Assembly (NCBI GenBank): GCA_963781265.1
Contig: CAWAFH010000008.1
Location: 1-64,000, forward strand
Length of the DNA stretch: 64,000 nucleotides
Origin: WHSW01 sp963781265
Lineage (GTDB): Bacteria; Actinomycetota; Thermoleophilia; Solirubrobacterales; 70-9
Direction of reading: 5' to 3'
Shown: piece by piece, positions 16,846 to 24,706 of the stretch
Position numbering within the stretch: position 1 is the first letter of the stretch
Layout of the letters: each line of letters begins with the position of its first letter
The notes under the pieces: model-generated
Told to the model about the DNA's origin: nothing
Seen by the model: the letters and a program-made list of their open reading frames with translations, nothing else
Database searches by the model: none
Position numbers and translations under genes: made by a program

Positions 16846-17328
16846 TCAGGTTCGCGGCTCGGGCGCAACCGCGCGACCCGCGCTCACGTCCATGCCCTCG
16901 CGCCTCAGCTCGAAGGTCATCAGCTCGGTCAGGTCGGTGCGCAGCAGCGGCAGGTTGAAGCGCTTGCCGAGCCGGTAGCTCCACGCGAGCGGGAACGGCA
17001 CCGGCACCCCGCGGCTGAAGGAGTGCGCGACGCCGTCGGCCCCCTCGAGCTCGAGCGTCACCTCGCACGCCGGGTTGAAGATCCCCTTCGGGTCGCCGAC
17101 GTCGACCAGGCGGGCGTGCTGGATGTCGCCGCTGACGAACGTGCGGGCGTCCTCGACGATCCCGCGCGCCTTGATGAACCCGGCGCGGATCGCGAGCAGC
17201 GTCGAGATCCCGGCCGAGGCGAGGATCAGGATCACGATCACCGGCGTGTTCGCGCCGCCGAAGACGGTCAGCGCCACCGCCGCGACCAGGCAGGCGACGC
17301 TCGCCAGCGCGAGCGCGCGGACGATCAC
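16846..17328 (-). CDS. two-helix membrane protein
   Basis: A 160-aa protein with two adjacent membrane helices at residues ~4-24 and ~28-47, then a soluble beta-rich domain of about 110 aa (GDIQHARLVDVGDPKGIFNP). No recognised family. Its ATG overlaps the stop of the adenylate-cyclase gene (4-bp overlap), so the two are co-translated and the small protein may partner the cyclase. Confidence 0.65.
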   Translation of the reverse strand: MIVRALALASVACLVAAVALTVFGGANTPVIVILILASAGISTLLAIRAGFIKARGIVEDARTFVSGDIQHARLVDVGDPKGIFNPACEVTLELEGADGVAHSFSRGVPVPFPLAWSYRLGKRFNLPLLRTDLTELMTFELRREGMDVSAGRAVAPEPRT

Positions 17329-18944
17329 CGGCCGACCCGTGGCCTCGCGGCGCGGCGCAGCCGGCGCGCGAACGCCGCCAGCGGCAGCTCACCGTCGCCG
17401 TCCGCGCCCGCCACCGGCTCGGGCTCCGGCTCGCCGGCGCGGCGCGGCGCGTAGAGCGCGACCGGCTCGCTCACCCCCTTGAGCTCGAAGCGGCCGCGGC
17501 TCTCGGCCTCGAACAGGTGCGAGAGCCGCTGCCAGGTCTCGGCCGTGATGAGGATCCCGTCGTCGGTCTCACGCGTCTGTGCCTCGGTCCGGGCGGCGAC
17601 GTTGACCGCGCCGCCGATCACCGAGAAGTTGAGGCGCCCGGCGCCGCCGATCGCGCCGGCGACGACGGGCCCGGTGTTGACGCCGATCCCGACGCGCAGC
17701 TCGCCGGCCTCGCCGCGCTCGTTCACCGCCGCGTCGATCGCGCAGGCGGCGCGCACGGCGCGGTCCGCGTGGTCGGGGAACGGCTCGGGCGCCCCGAACA
17801 CGGCGAGCAGCCCGTCGCCCTCGAACTTGTCGACGTGGCCCCCGTGCTCGGCGATGATCGGGACGATCACCTCGAACAACCGGTTGAGCGCCGCCACCAC
17901 CTGCGCCGGGGTCGCTTCGTTCGCGAACGCGGTGAAGTCGCGCACGTCGCAGAACATCACCGTGACCTCGACCTCGACGCCCTCCTCGGTGAACCCCTCG
18001 GAGAGGATGTACTCGGCGACCTCCTTGTCGAGGTAGGTGCCGAACGCCTCGCGCAGCCGCTCGCGCTCGGCCAGCCCGGCGACCATCTCGTTGAAGCTCG
18101 CGGCGAGCTCGCCGAGCTCGTCGCCTGTGGTGACCGGGACGCTGACCTCGAAGTCGCCCTCGCCGACCCGCTCGACCGCGCTCGACAGGTCGCGCAGGGG
18201 ATGCAGGATCGACTTCGACAGCAGCACCGTGAGCTCGAGCGAGATCGTCGTCGCGACCGCGAGCGCGACCAGGACGTCGGCGCCGAGGCTGGCGCTGCCG
18301 CCACCGTCGGAGGTGAGCGCCGCGACCACGAGGCCGGTGATCAGGTTGATCAGCGGCAGCGCGACCATCAGCCGCGTGCGCAGCGAGACCGCCCAGAAGT
18401 CCGTGCGCTGGCGGGGCGAGAGGCTGGAGTTGACGTCGAGCAGGACCGGCCGCATCCCGGCCTCGACCGCGAGGTAATGGAGGATCGCCGAGTAGCCCAT
18501 CGCGACCGCGGCCCCGGCGAGCAGCGGGAAGATCGCCAGCGCCGGCAGGTCGAGGATGACCAGCGAGATCAGGCAGATCGGCAGCACCGAGATCGCCACC
18601 GGGATGGGCAGGTCGCGCCTCAACAGCAGGACGGGGAGGTTGATCGCCGCCGACCAGGCGTCCTGGGTCGCGCCCTCGTTGCGATCGCCGTCGATCCATT
18701 CGCGGATCGGCTCGATCTGGCCCCGGATCCGCCACAGCGAGGCGACGATCGCGAGCTCGGTCAGCACCAGGGCGATCCCGAGCACGCTCAGGTACTCGTG
18801 CGTGGAGCCCTCGATGTAGAAGGTGAACAGGGCGAGCGTGCCGGCGACGATCAGCAGCGCGGTCTGCAGCTCGACCGCCATGAACGCAAGCGGGTAGCGG
18901 GCTCCGAGCCGCCTGTAGAAGAAGGTCATCGCGCCCACGGCCAT
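17325..18944 (-). CDS. class III adenylate/guanylate cyclase with HAMP domain
   Basis: A 539-aa membrane cyclase: an N-terminal polytopic region (about six helices, residues 22-240), HAMP linker (about 242-295) and C-terminal cyclase domain (about 325-500). Metal-binding Asp are D333 (MFCDVRDFTAF) and D377 (DKFEGDGLLAVFG); K373 is the purine-contact lysine; N448 and R452 are the transition-state pair in VNVAAR. The usual Asp after VIG is Gly445, which could alter base choice. ATG 18944 chosen; ATG 18929 possible. Coupled to a small membrane protein. Confidence 0.88.
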   Translation of the reverse strand: MAVGAMTFFYRRLGARYPLAFMAVELQTALLIVAGTLALFTFYIEGSTHEYLSVLGIALVLTELAIVASLWRIRGQIEPIREWIDGDRNEGATQDAWSAAINLPVLLLRRDLPIPVAISVLPICLISLVILDLPALAIFPLLAGAAVAMGYSAILHYLAVEAGMRPVLLDVNSSLSPRQRTDFWAVSLRTRLMVALPLINLITGLVVAALTSDGGGSASLGADVLVALAVATTISLELTVLLSKSILHPLRDLSSAVERVGEGDFEVSVPVTTGDELGELAASFNEMVAGLAERERLREAFGTYLDKEVAEYILSEGFTEEGVEVEVTVMFCDVRDFTAFANEATPAQVVAALNRLFEVIVPIIAEHGGHVDKFEGDGLLAVFGAPEPFPDHADRAVRAACAIDAAVNERGEAGELRVGIGVNTGPVVAGAIGGAGRLNFSVIGGAVNVAARTEAQTRETDDGILITAETWQRLSHLFEAESRGRFELKGVSEPVALYAPRRAGEPEPEPVAGADGDGELPLAAFARRLRRAARPRVGR

Positions 18945-19069
18945 GCCCAGATCTTTCCATCTGGGCGCGACGTGGTGTGTGAGATCCCGTGCGCGGGGCT
19001 GCCCGGCCCCCCGCACGCCTCAAGGTTGTGCCTGCTGTGCCCGATGAGGTACGTGTGGCCCGCCTCGTG

Positions 19070-20326
19070 ATGCCCGAAAACGCCTTGAACGGTGGCTTTC
19101 CCGAGCCCCCGTCGACCGCGTCGGTGCGCGTGGTCGCCGCGCATCACGACGCCTGCGGCGCCGACACCCGCGTGCGCCTCCCGGGCGCGGTCCCGGCGCG
19201 CGCCGTGCGCCGCTTCCACTGCGCCGGCTGCGCCGCGGCGTTCACGGCCCGCCACGTCGAGGAGATCGAGCTCCGCATCGCCGAGGCGGCGCCCGTGGTC
19301 GAGGCCCCGCCGCTCCTCGCGCCAAGCCCGAAGCCGAGGCAGCGCACCGGCACGCCGGCGAGGCCGAAGCCCGCGGCGAAGGCCGACCCGAAGCCGAAGC
19401 CCGCCAAGCAGCCGAAGCCGACCAAGAAGCCGAAGCGCGTCCGCGCCCGGAAGCCCAAGCCCGCGCCGAAGCCGAAGCGCGAGCGCTCGAAGCTGAGCAT
19501 GGCCTCGGTTCGCAGGGTCGCGACGACGGACGTCTCGATGCCCAAGCTCACGATGCCCAAGCTGTCGGTGCCCAAGCTGGCGGTTCCGAAGCTGGCGAAG
19601 CCGAAGCTCGCAAAGCCGTCGGCCCCGAAGCTGTCCAAGCCGGCGCTCAAGAAGCCGGCGCTCAAGAAGCCGTCGATCTCGCTGCCGTCGTTCGATCCGC
19701 AGAACCGCGCCTGGAGGCTGGCCAGCATCGTCGTCGCCGGGCTCGCGGTGCTCGCCGTCCTGCTCATCCTGCGCGGCGGCGACGACCAGGCGCCGGGCGC
19801 GCTGCCCGCCGCGCCGTCCGCGGCCGGCGCCGCGGCGGCGAACGGCGGCGGCGACGGCAAGGCCAAGGGCGACAAGTCGGCGTCGAAGCCGTCCAAGGGG
19901 ACCAAGTTCGTGAGCGAGTCCTCGTTCTCGCTCGCGCTGCCGGCCGGCTGGCAGCGAGTCGACCCGCCCGCCGGCGCGACCTTCGCCGCGGTCGCGACCG
20001 CCGGTGGCGCCGACGCGACCCTGTGGATCACCCAGGACCCCAAGCTCGATTTCCCGACCTTCGTCTCGCAGTCGCTCGAGCAGCTGAAGACGCTCGCCGG
20101 CTCGGCCCAGGTGATCGAGCGGACCCCGGCGCCCACCGCCGAGGGCACCGTCGTCCGCCTCGCCGCCGACGCGCCCGCCGGCCAGCCGAGCTACGAGGTC
20201 ACCCTCCGCGTCGCCGGCCCGTATCGCTACTACCTCGCCACCACCGTCCAGCCCGATGCCTCCCCCGAGGTCGTGGACGGCGTCGACCTGATCACCGGGT
20301 CGTTCACCCCGGAGCTGCACGGCTGA
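19070..20326 (+). CDS. zinc-ribbon-like, Lys/Pro-repeat, membrane-anchored protein
   Basis: About 418 aa of unusual architecture. An N-terminal segment has Cys spacing of a degenerate zinc ribbon (HDACG ... FHCAGCAAAF). A long Lys/Pro linker follows, with tandem PKL-type pentads, then one membrane helix (LASIVVAGLAVLAVLLIL), then an extracellular domain of about 150 aa (SFSLALPAGWQRVDPPAGA) resembling PsbP/LpqN-type folds. The extracellular part suggests envelope stress or lipid/ligand sensing, but no function can be assigned. ATG 19070 chosen; GTG 19037 and 19067 are alternatives. Confidence 0.6.
   Translation: MPENALNGGFPEPPSTASVRVVAAHHDACGADTRVRLPGAVPARAVRRFHCAGCAAAFTARHVEEIELRIAEAAPVVEAPPLLAPSPKPRQRTGTPARPKPAAKADPKPKPAKQPKPTKKPKRVRARKPKPAPKPKRERSKLSMASVRRVATTDVSMPKLTMPKLSVPKLAVPKLAKPKLAKPSAPKLSKPALKKPALKKPSISLPSFDPQNRAWRLASIVVAGLAVLAVLLILRGGDDQAPGALPAAPSAAGAAAANGGGDGKAKGDKSASKPSKGTKFVSESSFSLALPAGWQRVDPPAGATFAAVATAGGADATLWITQDPKLDFPTFVSQSLEQLKTLAGSAQVIERTPAPTAEGTVVRLAADAPAGQPSYEVTLRVAGPYRYYLATTVQPDASPEVVDGVDLITGSFTPELHG
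19538..19675 (+). repeat. 15-bp tandem repeat encoding PKL pentads
   Basis: Near-identical units ATGCCCAAGCTSACG repeat in tandem, translating to xPKLx pentads that decay into KPALKKPALKKP. The repeat forms the stalk of the surrounding gene. Confidence 0.7.
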
Positions 20327-20330
20327 GCTG

Positions 20331-21131
20331 ATGTCCCGCCGGCGCCGAACCCTGATCCTGACGCTGCTGGCGCTCGCGGTGCCGCTGCCGGCGTACGCGA
20401 TCACGAACGAGGTCCTCTCGCCCACGGCGGGCCCGCAGTCGATCTCGGTCTCGGCCTCGCTCGACTCGTGCGGCGTCCTCGAGGACGGGGTCGTCTGCAA
20501 GATCGACGTCTCCTTCAGCGAGGTCTCCGGGGCCTCCAGCTACTCGGCGACGGTCACCCGCGCCGACGGCTCGGTGATCGACTACGGCTCGCTCGGCGCC
20601 GGCGGCGGCTCGATCTGGGTCCCCTACGTGGGCGCCGGCAACTACAGCGTCAAGATCACCGCCTACGGCGAGCCCGAGTCGCCCGACGACCCCGACGCCC
20701 GCGGCGAGGTGATCGCCACCGGCTACTCGCGCAGCGGTGCCGCGGACGGCAAGGACACCGGTTCGGGCGGCGATCAGGCCGCGGTCGAGGCCGAGGCGGG
20801 CAGCAGCTCGCCGGACTCGGCGACGCTCAACAACCCCGACGGGGCCGCCTCGACCGAGGCGGGATCCTCGGCCGCGACGCCGTCCGAGACCACGACGCCC
20901 GCGCCCGAGACGACCACGACCTGCACGCCCTCCACGGAGACGGTGCCGGCCGCGCCGACCGCGCCCGTGCAACCGCCCGAGGACCTCGACCCGGAGAACC
21001 CCGACGAGGACGCCGACGGGATCCCGGACGAGCAGGAGCGCGCCGCCTACGGGCAGCAGCTCGCCGAGTACCAGGCCGCGCTCGCCGCGCAGCAGGAGGC
21101 CGCTGCCGCGGCCGCCGCGACCGGCTGCTGA
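20331..21131 (+). CDS. secreted Ser/Thr/Pro-rich protein
   Basis: A 266-aa exported protein: Sec signal peptide (RRRRTLILTLLALAVPLPAYA), a fibronectin-like beta domain of about 90 aa with two cysteines (SASLDSCGVLEDGVVCKIDV), then a long low-complexity Thr/Pro/Ala tail. A calcium-type motif DPENPDEDADGIPDEQE lies near the end, followed by an Ala-rich helix. Begins 4 bp after the previous gene, so both are probably one operon for cell-surface proteins. Function unknown. Confidence 0.65.
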   Translation: MSRRRRTLILTLLALAVPLPAYAITNEVLSPTAGPQSISVSASLDSCGVLEDGVVCKIDVSFSEVSGASSYSATVTRADGSVIDYGSLGAGGGSIWVPYVGAGNYSVKITAYGEPESPDDPDARGEVIATGYSRSGAADGKDTGSGGDQAAVEAEAGSSSPDSATLNNPDGAASTEAGSSAATPSETTTPAPETTTTCTPSTETVPAAPTAPVQPPEDLDPENPDEDADGIPDEQERAAYGQQLAEYQAALAAQQEAAAAAAATGC

Positions 21132-21185
21132 GCGGGCGACCCGCCTCACCTCCGCCCCGGAGGCCGGCTGACTACGATCAGCCGC

Positions 21186-22674
21186 ATGCCTACCGCCACA
21201 GCCGAGCAGCTTTCATCCGACGCCGCGCGCGAGTTCATCGCCCGCTCCCCCCACGGCCTGCTGATCGGCGGTGAGCGACCGCAGGCGGCCGACGGGCGCA
21301 CGTTCGCGACCGTCGATCCGGCCACCGGCGACGAGATCTGCGAGGTCGCGCAGGCCGGGGACGCGGACGTCGACGCCGCCGTCGCCGCGGCCCGCGGCGC
21401 GCTCGAGGGCCCGCTGCGCAAGGTCTCGCCCTCGAAGCGCGCCGGGCTGATCTACAACCTCGCCGAGCTCATCAAGGCGAACGGCGACGAGCTCGCCGAG
21501 CTCGAGTCGCTCGACAACGGCAAGCCGCTCGCCGGGGCGAAGGGCGATGTCGCCGCCTCGGTCGCGCACCTGCGCTACTACGCCGGCTGGCCGACCAAGA
21601 TCGAGGGCGAGACGATCCCGGCCTCGGGCCGCGACCTGTTCGTGCTACACGCTGCGCGAGCCGGTCGGCGTCTGCGCGCAGATCGTCCCCTGGAACTTCC
21701 CGCTGCTGATGGCGGTCTGGAAGATCTCCCCGGCGCTCGCCGCGGGCTGCTCGCTGATCCTGAAGCCGGCCGAGCAGACGCCGCTGACCGCCCTGCGGCT
21801 CGGCGAGCTGGCGCTCGAGGCCGGCTTCCCCGAGGGCACCGTCAACGTGCTCACGGGCGACGGCGAGACCGGCGCCGCGCTCGTCGACCACCCCGGAGTC
21901 GACAAGGTCGCGTTCACCGGCTCGACCTCGGTCGGGCGCGAGATCGGCGCCAAGTGCGGGCGCTCGCTGAAGCGGGTCACGCTCGAGCTGGGCGGCAAGA
22001 GCCCGAACATCATCCTTCCCGACGCCGACCTCGACGCCGCGGTCAAGGGCTCCTACCAGGCGATCTACTTCAACTCCGGCCAGGCCTGCAACGCGGGCTC
22101 GCGCCTGCTGGTTCAGGCGGAGCTGTTCGACGAGGTCGTCTCGCGGCTCGCCGAGTTCGCCTCGCAGGCGAAGGTCGGCCCCGGCCTCGACCCGGACTCG
22201 CAGTTCGGGCCGCTGGTCTCCGAGGAGCAGCTCGGCCGGGTGACCGGCTACATCGACTCCGGCATCGAGGAGGGCGCCGAGGCGGTCGCGGGCGGGAAGC
22301 CCACCAACGGCGGCGACGGCTACTTCGTCGAGCCGACCCTGTTCACCGGCGTCTCCGACGAGATGAAGATCGCGCGCGAGGAGATCTTCGGCCCGGTGCT
22401 CGTCGCCCAGCCGTTCTCAGACCTCGAGGAGGTCGCCCGGCGCGCCAACGACACCGAGTACGGGCTGGCCGCCGGCCTGTGGACCCGTGACATCTCACAG
22501 GCCCACAAGCTGGCCGCGCTGCTGAAGGCCGGCTCGGTCTACATCAACACCTGGGGCGCCGGTGACCCGGCGGCGCCCTTCGGCGGCTTCAAGGCGTCGG
22601 GGATCGGCCGTGAGAAGGGCCACCACAACCTCGACGCCTACCTGGAGACCAAGTCGGTCTTCACGCAGCTGTAG
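21186..22674 (+). pseudogene. aldehyde dehydrogenase, one frameshift
   Basis: NAD(P)-dependent aldehyde dehydrogenase of about 495 aa that oxidises aldehydes to acids. The first ~150 residues (PHGLLIGGERPQAADGRTFA) are in one frame; after LF at 21641 the family sequence CYTLREPVGVCAQIVPWNFP continues one frame over. A single extra G at about 21642 explains this. All catalytic parts are intact: glutamate in LELGGKSPN and nucleophilic Cys in SGQACNAGSR. Probably a functional gene with a sequencing error. It converges on the cupin gene, whose stop it overlaps. Confidence 0.85.
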
Positions 22675-23212
22675 GCAGCTCCGCGTTCACGCCCGGCATC
22701 ACGAGGTCGAACCGCTCCAGCACCCGCTGCGTCCCCTCGTCGTCGAAGTGGATCCCGTAGCGGCGCGTGAAGTCGGCCATGTCCTCGGGCTCCGGGGCGC
22801 GCGTCAGCTCGCCGAACTCGCGGAACATGTGCTCGAAGCCGCCCGGGGCGATGATCTCGAGGATCCGGCAGGGCTCGTCGCCGGCGTTCCAGAACGTGTG
22901 CCATTGGTCGCGCGGCTTGAAGACGAAGTCGCCCACCTCGGCGTAGGCAACGTCGTCGCCGAGCAGCGCCCCCATCCGCCCCTCGAGCACGAACGAGTAC
23001 TCGTCCTCGCGGGTGTGCATGTGCCACGGAGCGCACAACGTGCGCGGCGCGATCGGGTGCTCGACCAGCGAGAAGCCGCCGCCGGTCTCCTCGGTCCATG
23101 CCATGAACCGGACCCCGACCCCGGGGAGCTGCACGGAGTAGCCGTCCTGCGGGCCGACGATCCGCGGGCCCTGGGTGTGGTCGAAGCGCTTGAGCTGAGT
23201 GGTGTCGAACAT
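22661..23212 (-). CDS. cupin-domain protein
   Basis: A 183-aa single-cupin protein. The first cupin motif APWHMHTREDEYSFVLEG supplies two His and a Glu for metal; the second, PRDQWHTFWN, supplies the third His. These fit a dioxygenase, isomerase or sugar/acid-binding protein. ATG 23212 was preferred because AAAGGA lies upstream; ATG 23230 is the other option. It is divergent from a TetR regulator, which is expected to control it. Confidence 0.8.
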   Translation of the reverse strand: MFDTTQLKRFDHTQGPRIVGPQDGYSVQLPGVGVRFMAWTEETGGGFSLVEHPIAPRTLCAPWHMHTREDEYSFVLEGRMGALLGDDVAYAEVGDFVFKPRDQWHTFWNAGDEPCRILEIIAPGGFEHMFREFGELTRAPEPEDMADFTRRYGIHFDDEGTQRVLERFDLVMPGVNAELPTAA

Positions 23213-23239
23213 CGGCGTGATTCCTTTCATTGAGCAGTA

Positions 23240-23259
23240 GTGTTCAGCGAACGTAACAC
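23240..23259. promoter_or_regulatory. operator-like dyad in cupin/TetR divergent region
   Basis: GTGTT (23240-23244) and AACAC (23255-23259) with a central GTTCAGCGAAC form an imperfect dyad in the short A/T-richer region between the divergent cupin and tetR genes. A likely TetR binding site. Confidence 0.45.
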
Positions 23260-23295
23260 ACCGCCTCCCGATCTGTCAAGATTGATTGAACAGAT

Positions 23296-23874
23296 ATGTC
23301 TCGCGAATACAAGAAGCGAAAGCGCGCCGACTCCGAGGCCCTGACGAAGCAGCGGATCACCGAGGCGATCATGCACCTGCACGAGCGCGTCGGCCCGGCG
23401 CGGACGACGGTGAGCGGGATCGCGGAGGAGGCGGGGGTGCAGCGAGCGACCGTGTACCGCCACTTCCCCGATGTGGACGCCCAGGTCGACGCGTGCAGCA
23501 GCCACTGGATCACCCTGAACCCACCCCCCGATCCCACCCCGTGGATGGAGATCACCGACCCGGATGAGCGGCTGCGCGTCGCGCTGCGCGAGACCTACGG
23601 CTGGTACGCCGGGACCGAGGACATGGTCGAGAAGCTCATCCGGGACGCGCCGCGCGTTCCCGCGATCGCGATCCGGATGCAGGCGAGGCTCGACGCCGCC
23701 GACGCGATCGCCGAGATGCTGATGGACGGACGGGCGCTTCGCGGCGCACGCCGCAGGCGGGTGCGGGCAGCGATCGGCCACGCGCTGGAGTTCGAGACCT
23801 GGCGCTCGCTGGTCCGGCGCCAGGGGCTCTCCACCGACGACGCCGTCGACGTCGTCGCCGGGCTCGTCGCTTAG
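23296..23874 (+). CDS. TetR-family transcriptional regulator
   Basis: A 192-aa regulator with the DNA-binding segment TTVSGIAEEAGVQRATVYRH, a clear TetR recognition helix, preceded by a very basic start (SREYKKRKRADSEA). The C-terminal helical domain carries DLDDAA-type surfaces with no known ligand signature. Divergent from the cupin gene with a dyad between; likely a local autoregulator of that pair. Confidence 0.88.
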   Translation: MSREYKKRKRADSEALTKQRITEAIMHLHERVGPARTTVSGIAEEAGVQRATVYRHFPDVDAQVDACSSHWITLNPPPDPTPWMEITDPDERLRVALRETYGWYAGTEDMVEKLIRDAPRVPAIAIRMQARLDAADAIAEMLMDGRALRGARRRRVRAAIGHALEFETWRSLVRRQGLSTDDAVDVVAGLVA

Positions 23875-23890
23875 GTGAGCCGCTGCAACG

Positions 23891-24250
23891 CTAAGCCGGT
23901 TCGAGCTCGATCCGAACCTCCACGCCCGCCTCCTCGTCGCCGATCGCGACGGCGTGGCCGCGACGCTCGACGCCGCGGATGCGCACGCGCACCGGCGCGC
24001 CAGGCCCGGTCAGGTTTCGCCACCAGCGCTTGCGCTCCGGCCAGCCGACGACGATCCGGACCGTCTCGCCTTCGCGCCGATAGCCCACCGGAAAGGTGTA
24101 CTCGCGACCGCTGGCCCGGCCGGTGACCGTGATCAACAGCAGGCTCGAGCTGACGAGCGGGTGAAGCGGCGAACGCAGCAGACCCCGGACCAGCGGATTG
24201 ACGGTGTGGTTGAAGACTGCGAACCGCGCGTGGCCGGCGCTCGCGGCCAT
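23891..24250 (-). CDS. deazaflavin-dependent nitroreductase-family protein
   Basis: A 119-aa DUF385/Ddn-like split-barrel protein. The family segment LLLITVTGRASGREYTFPVG is present, with WPERKRWWRNLTGPG corresponding to the cofactor-side loop. Its ATG overlaps the TGA of the upstream 68-aa gene (TGATG), so the two are coupled. Probably an F420-using reductase of unknown substrate. Confidence 0.78.
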   Translation of the reverse strand: MAASAGHARFAVFNHTVNPLVRGLLRSPLHPLVSSSLLLITVTGRASGREYTFPVGYRREGETVRIVVGWPERKRWWRNLTGPGAPVRVRIRGVERRGHAVAIGDEEAGVEVRIELEPA

Positions 24251-24456
24251 CAGTGGTCGAGCCGGCGCTTGATCACCGCGAGCGACTCCTGCACGCCGTC
24301 GCGAGCGCGGCGGACGTCGTCCATGGGATCGGTGCCGAGCTGCTCGTGCTCGAGCGCGCGGTCGAGCAGCATGTCGACCGCGAACAGCGTGTTGCGAAGC
24401 TCGTGCGCGGCGAGCCGCAGCTCCTCCTCGGCCTCCCCATCGTCCCGGTCGGGCAC
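24250..24456 (-). CDS. 68-aa histidine-kinase H-box-like protein
   Basis: A very small protein whose centre, LRLAAHELRNTLFAVDMLLD, matches the H-box of HisKA dimerisation/phosphotransfer domains (HELRN), followed by a second helix. No sensor or ATPase domain follows. It may be a stand-alone phosphotransfer or dimerisation module, or a kinase remnant. Translationally coupled to the F420-type reductase. Too short for confident naming. Confidence 0.5.
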   Translation of the reverse strand: MPDRDDGEAEEELRLAAHELRNTLFAVDMLLDRALEHEQLGTDPMDDVRRARDGVQESLAVIKRRLDH

Positions 24457-24508
24457 GGCGCGAGTCTATCCGCGGTTAAGGCCGCATCCACCCGAGTACG
24501 ATCGCCGT

Positions 24509-24593
24509 GCCCGGGTGGCCAAATTGGTATAGGCAGCGGCCTTAAAAGTCGCGGCCCGCAAGGGCGTTGCGGGTTCGAGTCCCGCCCCGGGTA
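24509..24593 (+). tRNA. tRNA-Leu (anticodon UAA)
   Basis: An 85-nt class II tRNA. Acceptor GCCCGGG (24509-24515) pairs with CCCGGGT (24586-24592) with a terminal G-U; discriminator A at 24593. The anticodon loop CTTAAAA carries TAA at 24543-24545; the long variable arm and T-arm GCGGGTTCGAGTCCCGC are clear. CCA is not encoded. It reads UUA/UUG, rare codons in this GC-rich genome. Confidence 0.95.
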
Positions 24594-24662
24594 TCGCGTT
24601 CCTAAACGGCCTTTATCTGCGCTGAATATGGGCCTGCGAAGATGTACTGGAAGCGCAACTAG

Positions 24663-24688
24663 CCCCCTGTTACCGTGTTCCGAGGGGG
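24663..24688. promoter_or_regulatory. hairpin upstream of the sigma-factor gene
   Basis: CCCCCT (24663-24668) pairs with AGGGGG (24683-24688) over a 14-nt loop, 18 bp before the ATG of the ECF sigma gene. Possible 5'-UTR structure or regulator site. Confidence 0.3.
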
Positions 24689-24706
24689 TGGGTACGCGCG
24701 CTGTTC

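Noticed and set aside
14559..16958. An open frame antisense to the S15 hydrolase
   Set aside because: No domain structure; the sense gene has a full catalytic triad and signal peptide.
24509..24593. tRNA-Leu as an integration site
   Set aside because: No integrase and no repeated 3'-end copy of the tRNA was seen nearby.
24660..24706. ECF-type autoregulated promoter before the sigma gene
   Set aside because: A GGAA-like -35 and CGT-like -10 are present, but 19-20 bases apart instead of 16-17.
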